DNA of 28,481 bases, from the NCBI GenBank assembly GCA_027596945.1, contig JADGJH010000138.1:1-28481 (forward strand), in the 5' to 3' direction. This document shows, piece by piece, positions 8,938 through 19,342 of the stretch. A program made the translations under genes and the position numbers. Within the stretch, counting starts at the first letter, position 1; each line of letters opens with the position of its first letter. This DNA is from Physocladia obscura (taxonomy: Eukaryota; Chytridiomycota; Chytridiomycetes; Chytridiales; Chytriomycetaceae). The notes under the pieces were generated by a model. The model saw only the letters and a list, made by a program, of their open reading frames with translations. It was not told where the DNA came from and searched no databases.

Positions 8938-11067
8938 TTAACGGACAGCAACAATATCATCGATCTTCATAATCATCTTGACAGTTTCAGATGCCAGTTC
9001 AATAGCACTTGTTGACACAAGTAAAGGTTGAACAACATTTTCGTCCAAAATATTTGTGATTGCACCCTAATTTTAATGAAAGTTAAAAAATTCTTCAGAA
9101 ATTTACTTTTTCCTGAACAAACCTTGCGAACGTTGATTCCAGCAGTTATTTCTCCCTTATTATGACGGTTTCTCAGTTCGGTTACAATAGCAATTGGATT
9201 TAATCCAGCGTTTTCCGCTAAAGTTGTGGGGATTATTTCCAGCGCTTCCGCAAATGCTTGGAAGCAATAAGCCTCCATCCCCTTGAGTGTCTTCGCATAC
9301 TTATACAGCCGCTGACTCACTTCAATTTCTGGCGCTCCACCACCAGCAATCAGTGCACGTTTCTTGACTAAGCAACGAATAACACATAGTGCATCGTGCA
9401 AAGATCGTTCGGCTTCTTCCAGCACGAGCTGATTCGCACCATGAATAAGAACAGATACAGTTTTTCCGGCATTTTTAACTCCCAGAATCTTGACAACATT
9501 CGCGCCAGCAGTGGTGACTTCTTCGACAGTGTCAGCATATCCAAGTTTATCTTCGCTGAACGATTCAATATCTGCAATTGGCTTGCATCCGGTTGACTGC
9601 GATAAAAGGGCAAAATTTAGAATAGAAAATTATAAAGCGCCAATACCAGTATCAATCCACCTTGCAAATAAATTCAACTTCGTCTCTTTCAATCTCCTTA
9701 ATTGCAAGAATCTTAAGTTTTGCCAAAAAATGAAGGGAGAGATCATTGACGGCGTCTCTCAAAATCGATTTTTGAATAAGTAACACATTGCATCCTGATT
9801 TTTTGATTCGCTTGCACATATTAAGCAAATAGTTTCGCTCTTCTTTCAAAATTTTGTCCATTTGACGGTAATCGTTAACAACAATTTGGTTGTCCATCTG
9901 GAATCAAAAAAAGTACAACCATCACGTTTAACTTCTGAGAGAATTTTCAATAAATAAATAACGAACGTCAGGCTTTGGTGGAGAAAGCTGAAACTGAATC
10001 AGCCCAATTCTGGCTCTGTCCATACGGGTCGGACCACCACCACCTTTGATAACATTTTGCGTGAGAACAAGCCCTTCAATAAGCTCAGTATCATCGATTG
10101 TTCCTCCAACTTTTGTAACCAAGCGAATATCGTTCAAATCAACATTGGTTGCAGTCGCGGGATCGATAACTTGAAGAACACTGTCAACAGCAATTGGAGC
10201 AAGTAAGCTTGAATATTGCGAAACAATCTGTGCAAGTTGTTTTAGCTCAGAATCGGGTTTTAAAACATTCACCTTTGAACTCAGCGAAGTTGTTGCGCTT
10301 TTCAGCAATGATTCCCGGTCATTCAAATCCAAATGAGTCGACATTTCGGTCAGGTATTCAGAGGACTTTTCCGCTGCACGCTGGAATGATTCAGCAATTG
10401 TTGTTGGATGAATTCCTATTCGCGACACGTTCAAAATTTAAAATAACAACGAAGAGTGACTTGACGTACCCTTTTCCAAAAGTCTTTCAGCAGCAGTGAG
10501 CAAGCTTCCAGCCAAAACAACGACTGACGTTGTTCCGTCACCAGCTTCAACGTCTTGAGCTGCAGAAAGGTCGACAAGCTGTAGTCATTTGGTGAAGGAA
10601 AAGAAATCGCTTCAGCCGAATAGCGATTAATTGATTAGAAGAGTAAATTTGTCTAAACCATCTTTGCAGCTGGATGTAACACGGACATTTGCTTCAAAAT
10701 TGTTGCACCGTCGTTTGTGATGACAACTTCGCCGTTCCCTGATTGAATCTGCACGGCATTGGAGTAGTAAAGGCGTCAATATGCAAACTTGTATCAGATT
10801 TAATAAATGTCTCACCATTTTGTCCATTCCTTTTGGACCAAGAGAAGTGCGAACAGCATCTGACACAGCTGAAAACAAAGAGCTTGTGAATATTGTAAAC
10901 AGAGAATCTCAAAGCGCATTTAATAACACTTACCCTTTGCTGCGATTATGTTGCTAGATCTAACTTCCGCGGGCTTCTCTTTCTCCTTGAACGCACGCGA
11001 TTGTGGAGCCTGTGGAAAATTAAAAGAGAAGAAACTCCTTCAGAAAACAAAAAAAAACACGGTTCAT
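8938..11067 (-). CDS. CCT4: T-complex protein 1 subunit delta (CCT4), cytosolic chaperonin
   Basis: CCT4 is one of eight subunits of the TRiC/CCT ring that folds actin, tubulin and other cytosolic proteins using ATP. Ten exons give 526 aa, the normal family length: 11067-11059, 11009-10934, 10868-10816, 10748-10659, 10578-10470, 10415-10273, 10227-9967, 9897-9661, 9596-9123, 9066-8938. Group II chaperonin motifs are present: [21 protein letters not shown], the ATP-site GDGTTSVV, and near the end [36 protein letters not shown] and the C-terminus KIDDIVAVR are typical of the delta subunit rather than its paralogues. Exon 1 has only three codons (Met-Asn-Arg) and its donor is GTGTTT/GTTTTT-like, so the extreme N-terminus is the least certain part. 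The sixth intron is 45 nt, in frame and stop-free, so an ORF search reads through it. Confidence 0.95.
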
Positions 11068-11818
11068 CGCTCAATGACTTCGGCCGAATTTGTTTTCGAC
11101 GCAATATCGGGAGTGAAATGCGCTGTTGTCTGCGGAGCCAATCTCACCGATGATGCAGTCATAAATATTTTTTTTGTGAATGCTTTTTTCCACCCCAACA
11201 CACAGAACAAAAATCAAGTAAAACAACGAGGACACCCATCAGCCATCCCATTTATTGATTGGAAAATGATTTGATAATTTTTTTTTCTCTTCGTTTGCCT
11301 ATTCAGATATTTTTTTCAGACTTTTGTTGTCAGCATCAATCGAATATTGTATTCAAATTCAATTCACATATATACTATGAAAACAACTTGCCATATTTTA
11401 TTTTATTTTAATTCTATGTTAAAATGCATAATCTACCGATGAAAAAACTCTACTCTGCTGGTAAAGGTACTTTGCATCAAGGTAAATATCACAAAAAGCA
11501 CGAACCATGAAAATTAATGAACAATCCTTTAAATTCACTGGCATATAATCTTCATAATTTTTTACATAATTGGATCGGATTCATAATTTTTTTGTGTATT
11601 CCGACAACATGACCGCCGTCGAACCCAAACACATGCTGTTTACACCGCGTATGTGGCGCTGCTTTATCAAAGTTCTGATACGATTTCGAAAGATATCGAT
11701 TGAATATTTCCGAATCATAAATAAATTCTGATTGTCTGATTTTCGTAAACTTTCCTTATGTAATTCTTTCATCACTACTATTTTCATTGAAATTGGCGTA
11801 ATTTACAAGTCAAGAAAA
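11068..11818. other. intergenic, CCT4 promoter side, with ambiguous short frames
   Basis: The 5' flank of CCT4 and the 3' flank of the next minus-strand gene lie here. Around 11580-11790 the minus strand is open in two overlapping frames of about 60 codons, one starting MKIVVMKELHKESLRK and the other reading EFIYDSEIFNRYLSKSYQNF. Neither has a recognisable motif, so I leave the stretch unassigned. No heat-shock element of useful quality is visible upstream of CCT4. Confidence 0.3.
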
Positions 11819-12496
11819 TTATGATGCTAAAGCGTAGGTTCCATTGTCGGTGAGTTGTTGTTGACTTTTGGTCAAGTTGCTCAACAAAGCTTCAGCCACG
11901 GCAATAGGTGGCTCCACTATTGTTTTATTGAAATATTGAATTCGCAAATTTCTCATGAATTTTATCAGAAAGTGGAAACACATAACCAACATGCATGTAT
12001 TTCGCTTGAATTTCCGCCAGCAATGTGCGTGCTTCTAATATGCGGTGGCAAGATCCAGAAGCCGAATCTAACAGAATAACGGCAATGATTTTTGTTTCAT
12101 GCGATCGGAACAAGTAATAGGCAGTTTTGAGGTTATATGTTTTGTTGGTTTTAGTAAAAATTGATGCGAATAATAGCTGCAGCATACGGTTAACAAAACC
12201 TTGCACAAACGACAAAAACGAATATAGAACTTAACTTGTCCAAGTCACTGGATTCGCAACTAACGACCGAATGTTTGTTGCCACGCAGCTTCATTGCCCA
12301 CTAAAATAGGGAACTGACTTTTCTCAGCGATTGTTTGTTTGGTTCGGAAGTTGAGTTTAGTGGTGAAGTTCTTGAAACGTGGCGTCCATTTTCCCACAAA
12401 GAAACAAAAGCTGGAAGTACGAACAAAATAAGAAGCGAAACAGGTATTTCGCCATCTAAAACATACATCCAAAGCATACATCCAAAGCATACACAA
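11819..12496 (-). CDS. small unrecognised spliced gene
   Basis: Three minus-strand segments join with consistent phase. A frame reaching 12268 ends SQFPILVGNEAAWQQTF and leaves one base before a GTCGTT donor. Exon 12067-11987 follows CTGTTAG and reads DSASGSCHRILEARTLLAEI onward. Exon 11916-11819 follows CAATAG and ends LTDNGTYALAS with TAA. The 70-nt intron 11986-11917 uses a GTTATG donor. The protein is helical and Gln/Lys/Glu-rich, with FKNFTTKLNFRTKQTIAEK upstream, loosely like the start of fungal BAR-domain proteins, but that is too weak for an assignment. The start is unresolved: the first frame is open up to an ATG at 12496, whose hydrophobic Cys-rich leader is probably non-coding, so a further upstream exon is likely. 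The first intron (about 200 nt) is longer than its neighbours. Confidence 0.4.
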
Positions 12497-12651
12497 AGCA
12501 TATGGTTAATAGCTATTAATGTGATATTTATTATTACAGGCAAGCCCCTAGATATTATTTATCCCCGACTCCAAGCAACTACGCCACCCGACCATCAACC
12601 ATATCGAAACAAAACTAACCAGAATAAACTCAGAATCATATCCAAAAGAAA

Positions 12652-13194
<543 letters not shown>

Positions 13195-13908
13195 TTTTTA
13201 TTTTTTTCTGCCAATTACGCAGTATCCAGGTTAAGAATAAAAAAAAATTTCAGACAAATGGGAGGCAAGGAGGCAGTACGTGATAGTGAAGGAGAAAAAA
13301 GAATTGGAGTGGAGGAAAATGTCCAATAAATATCCACTTCCTACCAAATTTGTATACGTATTGGCACACTTTTATGAAATGACCAATGATATGCCAGAGA
13401 AACTCGTTTTCGATGGTTTCTTATCAAATTTTTCAAGTGGGGGAAACCATCTGTGAAAATGCGGTATCATATCACAACCGAAGAAACTGAACGCCTGCAC
13501 GCTTTCACTTATTTCAGAAAATTGAAACTTGGAAAATAAAGTTGCAAAACCGTTCGATTTGAAGACTCAACAAAAATATTCGATTCGAAAAGAATCAGAA
13601 GTAATAACTTGATTGTCAGAATTTCAGCCATGGGGTGCACTGTCACTTTAGTTTCCGAGGAACGTATGGCTATTACCAAAGTTGGGTGTGTGAGAGAACT
13701 TAAAAAACGCAAGACAAAAAACAAAGCCAAAAAAAAAAAAGACAGAATTGCATTGATTATTAAAAAGACTGTCATATGATGCCAAAAAAGAATCCATATG
13801 AATAAACATCAAGCAATTTCAAACGCCAAAACAATCAATCAAAACTTACAGTTTTTTAAGAAAAAATATAAGAAATTGGGAATCTTGGAGACAGAAAAAG
13901 GCTCTTTG
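13195..13908. other. unassigned region with short coding-like frames between ATG8 and bZIP 1
   Basis: Downstream of ATG8 a plus-strand frame opens after TTTCAG at 13254 and stays open to TGA 13456. It reads WEARRQYVIVKEKKELEWRK and, from an internal ATG at 13319, MSNKYPLPTKFVYVLAHFYE. A second small plus-strand frame with a Lys-rich tail runs from ATG 13630 to TGA 13779 (49 aa, beginning MGCTVTLVSEERMAITKVG). The composition of the first looks coding, but no start exon or continuation could be fixed and I recognise no family. These could be exons of a small gene or the remains of one. The last 130 bp hold the 3' flank of bZIP 1. Confidence 0.3.
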
Positions 13909-15238
13909 TTAAATAGTCAAAGCTTCCATGCCAGTCAAGAAATCATCCTGAAAAGTAAAAAAAATAAAATAAAATATAGCTTTAATTGTACTATAATGCT
14001 AACCAACTGTTCTCTAGTCGACTGCCGCACAATTTCAAGCGCCAGAAATATTTTCAATTGATCTTCTTTACTGATTTTCCCATGAAAAAAGTTTCCAGCT
14101 AAATAAATCAATTGGAAAAATATGTCTGGTTGAGGATTGAATTTTTCAGGATAGGCGGCAAGACTGCAAAGATAGCTAAGAAGCATATCAAATGAAATGT
14201 CATCCACAGATTCGTCAATAGAAATGCTCTGGAATATTTCCTTCAAATTCTGGACTTGCCAGGGTAATTCATCGTGGATTTTTATCAGATGCAATTTGTT
14301 TTCTGAATCTGATATCGTATTACACATTTGATGAAAATGTCTCTGTATTTTTCGTTTTTATTTTTTTTTGTTAGAGCAAAACATCATGTATATAAAATAA
14401 AACCCACAAAATGTGGTCTGAAATTATTTCGGTATTCTATTCCAGCTTCTCCAAACTTAACACGATCAATAACAGTACATAAATCCATGATACGATTCTT
14501 TTCGCGCATAATTCGCAGAAACAGTTGGCGCATTCTTTTAATATCAGTTTCTCGGGATAAAGACACCAGCATATCACAATAATTATCGACAGTTATTGAT
14601 TCTTTAAGTGAATCCAGCGTGCGCAGCGTTTTTCGGAAATTCTCAATATCGATTGGACCATGCAATTGTTCAGAACTGAGTGGCACAGCAGTGCTATCCA
14701 AGGCATGAAAGATCTTGTTGAAGCCCAGTTTGTTTTTTGGATTGATTAACCATTCGTAGTTGGCATCATTAAAAGGATTTGTGGAAGTCAATGCGGTTTT
14801 TGCTACGACTGATATTATTTTGTCGTTATCCGGCTGATTGCTGGCATTCACGTTTTCAGAAAACACAAGTTTTCTCAAAGCCACAATCTCCGTTCGCAAT
14901 GCTTGGCAGTCGGGGTTTGCGCAACGTGGCGCAGATGGGCTTGGATGCAATTCGTTATGCATTGGACTTTCTGGGATTTGCAAAACGACAGAACCAGATT
15001 TGGACGAGTTTGATGGAGAGTCTAATGATAACCAATCGGCTAGCTGGGTGCGGAGTTGTTTGATTTCAGATTCTTGTTCTTTGCAGTGACGTTCCAGGTT
15101 CTCCAGATAATTTTGTTTGCGCTGGCGAAACAAACGCTGTTTCTCGCGCATCATTGCTTGATGGCCGGTGGATGGAGGAACGTTGGTTTTGCGCCGCCCG
15201 CGTCCGCTGTACGGATCATACATTCTTGGCTCACTCAT
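13909..15238 (-). CDS. bZIP transcription factor 1, Pap1/AP-1-like, with a conserved C-terminal domain
   Basis: Three exons, 15238-14408, 14342-14004 and 13947-13909, give 402 aa. The start is ATG 15238; a frame extension to 15250 would need a TTG. Residues 13-41 are the basic region (RGRRKT, then MREKQRLFRQRKQ), followed by a leucine-zipper-like heptad stretch to about residue 70. Unusually, the invariant Asn of the bZIP basic signature is Met31 here, while the paired Arg39 is kept. After a Ser/Pro-rich linker with paired cysteines (CANPDCQAL), the C-terminal 230 residues form a helical domain shared with the gene at 24204-25862: GPIDIENFRKTL, RQLFLRIMREKNRIMD, ELPWQVQNLK and FLALEIVRQSTRE. 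The last exon has just 13 codons and encodes DDFLTGMEALTI. The role is presumably transcription control in the nucleus; the target genes are unknown. Confidence 0.85.
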
Positions 15239-15487
15239 ATTTTGCGACAAATAATATTTAAATCAAATGAAACCAGGTTGATTTTGTCATCAACTTCTAA
15301 ATTACAACAAAGGAGGCAATGAAAAGAAAGAGTATGCAAAAAGTTTCAAAATATTTATCATCGCGTGCGTAAGTTTATTTTATTTCTAGCGCCAGTACTA
15401 TCTATCGAAAAACAGGAAAATAATTGCTTATTGAAACTTCATGGTTCAACATTGAAAAATTAAAATAAAATAAAAATTAGCGAGAAT

Positions 15488-15503
15488 CGACGATATATCG
15501 TCG
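15488..15503. promoter_or_regulatory. 16-bp perfect palindrome upstream of bZIP 1
   Basis: CGACGATATATCGTCG is a perfect inverted repeat with no spacer, 250 bp upstream of the bZIP 1 start codon. A dimeric regulator, possibly bZIP 1 itself, could bind such a site; the sequence alone shows only the symmetry. Confidence 0.35.
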
Positions 15504-16450
15504 GTTCAGAAAACATTGATTAAATAATCTATACAATAGAAAACAAAATTACAGACACCTGATCAAGAACTTCCACAAGGAATTAAAATAACAGTAAATT
15601 AATTTAGAAAGTGAGAAAAAAAAATGCCCCATACTTGCGTGACGGGTAATCTGTCATAATCCTTAGGTAAGTTCTTTTCATAGGATATTTAAGCCTCTGA
15701 TGTCTAAATTCTAAGTAACGGCTTATGAAAACTCAGGACGATTGTCAAGATCTCAATCTTTTTTTTTATTGAACATACAATATAGGGATTATAAAACGAT
15801 TCTAATATAATCCAGTGCAAACGATTATTAAACCTGCTGCTAACAAGGCTAGAGATTTCTTAAGTGTTTGTTACTGCGTGTGCACCCCCTTTTGGTAATT
15901 CAAGAGATAAGGTTTAAAAAATATAAATAAGTATGAACTTGCTTGATCAAATAAATCTTTTATTATTAGGAATCAAAAAAAAAAAAAAAAAAAATTACCA
16001 TCTAGAATGAAATCAACTTTTGTAACTCAAATAAAGAACAAATAATTGCAGAATTTCACTTTTTAAAATAATACTTCATGGCACAAGCGCAGTGCAGCAC
16101 GCTGTTCAGCGCAAAAAATCGCCACGTTCCCCACTCTAAAGACCGTTGCAATAATACTCAGATTGTTGGTTGTACCGGTTTCTTTAACGCTCAGCCTTCG
16201 ACGTAATTCGTAGAGATTTCCTCGCTATTCGGAATTCATGAGGAAAACAGGTTAGGCGTCTCAAGTCAATAATTTTGATAACGTTTCTCAAATCAATTAT
16301 AACGCCATCCGCGGCAGCAGCGGACGACGATGCCGGATTGGTGATTGAAAAAGTTCGAAACCATCACATGCGAATTGTCCGTCAAGCTAGAAGCCGAACG
16401 CAATCGCAACTGTATTAGCAAGACGGCAACGAAAATTGCACAAGTATTCT

Positions 16451-16465
16451 TGCCGGCGGCCGGCA
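16451..16465. repeat. short GC-rich inverted repeat
   Basis: TGCCGGC and GCCGGCA flank a single G. Its arms are perfectly complementary and it stands out in otherwise AT-rich DNA. It lies inside the GC-richer patch between bZIP 1 and SWF1; no function can be assigned. Confidence 0.5.
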
Positions 16466-17102
16466 GCTTCAATCGCAATCTTGATCATAGCAGTCTCCGA
16501 TTTGCGCCAAGCGCAACGGCACGTATGAGTTTTTTTCGAACTGAATGGCAAAGGAATGACAATGGTAACGGCAACTCTTGAAATTGACGGATATCTCAGC
16601 TGCCGAGCATACCAAAACGTACTCTGTATGCGCCAAATTCGTACTCACCAAATTAAATTTTCATTTGTTGGATAATATGCAATTCAATTCACTTTTATAT
16701 ATATATTTCATTACGCTCGAATCGTTTAAATAAACTCGACTGAAACATTTAACCTCGTTGACGCCGGTACTATCAAAATCAGCTCTGCAATTATTGGGTG
16801 TACACGTCTGATCAGCTGATTAGCGAGGATATGTTCTATTTTGAATCGCATGCAACAATTTCTATAATTGCATTTGGTTGTGGCAAGCTTACTACGCGTA
16901 AAAGAAGGTCGATTATCGCGCTATTGATCATTTGTTGAGGCAAGTAACAAAAAATATCAAACGAAGTAAATAAAATTATAATTAAATAATTTAAAAAATA
17001 GAAAAATGAGTGAATTGTGGTGAGTTGCGTGAGTGTCCAAAGAAATGCACATAGCTCTTGTTATATTTTTTACTTTTCAAAATCAAAGTGTGAAAAGAAA
17101 TT

Positions 17103-18298
17103 TCAAAACTTTGTTGGGAAAAACACGTCCCAAATATTTAAAAATACACCGCGATCATAGATGTTGCGTACTTGCTTGATAGTTGTGAACGGAACCATGT
17201 CAGATTCCTTCAAGTCTTCAAAATTTATTGAATTAGCCACGTTGCTGTTGCTGTTGTTGTTCAAGGTTGTTTCCGTTTTTTTACGCCTCTTCTTATTACT
17301 GATTCCAGCGATATTTGTGCTACTCACAACACTATCGTCCTTCTTTTCGATAATGTCACTGCATTTTTGTTCATCTTTTGGGGAGCCTAGATAGTTTTCA
17401 ATCGCGATTCCATAATTTCGGTTATACTGAAGAACGTTGACTGAAATTTCGGTCACAAACCCTGAAGAAACAAATTAAAATTAAAACAACAGGGAAAAGA
17501 AGAGAGAAACACGCACACACACGCCTATACACACGCACACACACAAAAACGATAGCCATCCAAACCATTTTTTAATTCATATTCCAAATCTTCCCATTTG
17601 AACGACTCATTTGCAGTTTGTCCAGAGGAGACCAGATAGAGGTTATAGAGTGTGAAAACAAACACAATCACTCCAGCCATGAATGCAAAGAGCCCAAGCG
17701 CAATCAAAACAGCTTCGACTTGTGCCAAATACTAATTTGAGAAAATAAAATTTTATATCAAGTCCGCAATTTTTTATTTTATACTTTCAAATCTTACCAT
17801 AAATGCTTCCGTCGGAGTAATTTTACGATGAGCGCGAGTCATTTCATCGAGCACATAAAGACTCATTATCCGTCGAACGTACATTTCATGCTGCAAGACG
17901 CGGGCAACTACATAACTCATATAAAAACTCAAAGTCTGTGTGCCAACTAGAAAAAGCAGGAAATATCGGTAGTTCAGGTGTCCGACGCAGTTGTTTACTG
18001 GAGAAAAACAGGGAAGTTGTTTTTCAATATCCAGGAGAAGCAGAGCAAGCAAAAAACTCAACTCCAGGCGCAATGATGATCGGATTTTGCAACACAGACT
18101 TTGCATAGAGAACAATGCTTAGATCGAGCAGGCCTAGCCAAAAAAAAAAAAAAAAAAAAATTTAGGAAAAAAAAAAAAAAAAAAAAAAAAAATTAAAAAA
18201 AAATTTTGAAAAAAAAAAAAAAAAAAAAAAGNNNNNNNNNNCCCCCCCCCCAATCCTCCCCCCCCTTTCCCCCACCCCCCCCCCCCCCCCCCCCACCC

Positions 18299-18329
<31 letters not shown>

Positions 18330-19342
18330 AAAAAAAAAAAGTTAGGAAACTCAAAAATTATAATTAGTTTATTAGGGAGCTGAGTGAAAACAGAAAAAGG
18401 AAAACACTTTCGAACTTGTCAATCAAGCATGTGCTACAGATTTTCGGTGAAAATATAAGGAAATCGTGATCAAATATTTTGTTTGCCTTTTCAGCATTAT
18501 GCCGAGTTATTATGCCAGGATTAGACCATGATGCAATGAAAAAAGCGCCATACGCAAATCCGCACACAAGAGGAAAAATAAACCTAGCGAAAAAAAAAAT
18601 TTATAGATATATGAAAAAACCAAAAAAAGAATTTCAAAATTATATTAATGTATCATGAATAATGATCAATAAATAGCCGCGATGCTGTTTGATTACTCAA
18701 CAGATGGATTCGAGTGGCGAAAGAATTCGGAAGCTTATTCCAACCGAAAGCAAGAAATGTGCCAATACAGCCAGTCACCAGAAACAAATAAAATGCCTGA
18801 TGAAAGTGAGCACGAAATATGCATTTCGGTTGGGCGAAAAAAAAAAAAAAATGGATCAGAACTCGGCGCAATAAATATGATTTTGCTGTATTTCGGGCCA
18901 ATCAATTTCGCAGAAGGAACTTTAGGAACCTGCATCAGTGGGTGTTTTTCGTAAAACAAGGCGGTAATTGCATTATCGAATCGTTTCGTAAGGGTCTTTC
19001 CAATAATTCGTTTCAAGACAGAGCTTTTGGGTTTTTGTGGTTTTGGATAAAGCATCAGCTCAAAAAAAAAAAAAAAAAAGGCTATCAAACAACAGCAGCA
19101 TACTGGAGAAAGTGTGGAAACCAAACAGTGAAAGCGGTGTGTACTTTTGCGACGATAGTTCCTCGAAACATATTACTCTGCGATTCAAACACCCACATGC
19201 ACACCGTAGAATAATTCAGCAACAAAAAAAGAGGGCGGATCGATTTTAGAAGAAATATAGTCTGAGATTAAACCTCGCCAAATATGAGCAGAAACACAGC
19301 GAGCGCAAAAAAACCCGCGATCGCCCACAGAACGATGGACAT
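17103..19342 (-). CDS. SWF1: DHHC palmitoyltransferase, Swf1/ZDHHC4-like
   Basis: This enzyme transfers palmitate to cysteines of membrane proteins such as SNAREs. Eight exons, 19342-19274, 19058-18930, 18796-18702, 18583-18416, 18133-18063, 17997-17798, 17731-17566 and 17461-17103, sum to 418 codons in phase. Order: an N-terminal membrane segment ([17 protein letters not shown]), a second ([17 protein letters not shown]), a third ([14 protein letters not shown]) followed by NPGII, the Cys-rich domain [18 protein letters not shown], the catalytic DHHC (172-175) and [17 protein letters not shown], a fourth segment ([20 protein letters not shown]), then a cytosolic tail. The C-terminus [19 protein letters not shown] closely resembles the ending of yeast Swf1 and supports that subfamily. 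The 10-N gap lies wholly inside intron 4 (18134-18415), so no coding sequence appears lost. Exons 2 and 3 have the least certain limits. Confidence 0.85.
17510..17545. repeat. AC/GT microsatellite in the last SWF1 intron
   Basis: An imperfect (AC)n tract interrupted by CG and TAT units fills the donor-side part of the last SWF1 intron (17462-17565). The exon on either side is unaffected. Confidence 0.85.
18141..18341. other. assembly gap with homopolymer artefacts
   Basis: A run of A-rich sequence, ten N (18232-18241), a run of almost pure C and another run of A meet here. This is not credible genomic sequence; it looks like low-quality read ends joined at a scaffold gap. It falls inside intron 4 of SWF1, so the real intron length is unknown. 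Confidence 0.9.

Larger units (their letters stand above)
15239..17102. other. intergenic region: bZIP 1 upstream region and an unassigned GC-richer patch
   Basis: This 1.9 kb has no secure gene. It contains a 16-bp palindrome at 15488-15503, a 20-A run at 15975-15994, and a patch at 16080-16600 that is richer in GC than its surroundings. In that patch the plus strand has two overlapping coding-like frames. One reads ADDDAGLVIEKVRNHHMRIV and could be spliced from an ATG near 16238; the other runs to 16581 and reads LEAERNRNCISKTATKIAQV. Without a homologue I cannot choose between them. A 15-nt perfect inverted repeat lies at 16451-16465. Confidence 0.35.

Noticed and set aside
9652..10434. 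CCT4 fragments as separate genes
   Set aside because: They are consecutive exons with in-phase GT..AG junctions of one 526-residue protein.
18241..18320. Poly-C tract as a biological repeat
   Set aside because: It directly abuts the N gap and mirrored poly-A runs, which indicates assembly or sequencing artefact.
18063..18583. SWF1 missing its catalytic exon because of the N gap
   Set aside because: The DHHC motif is present at 18065-18080 on the minus strand (Lys-Ser-Asp-His-His-Cys) and joins in phase across the gap.
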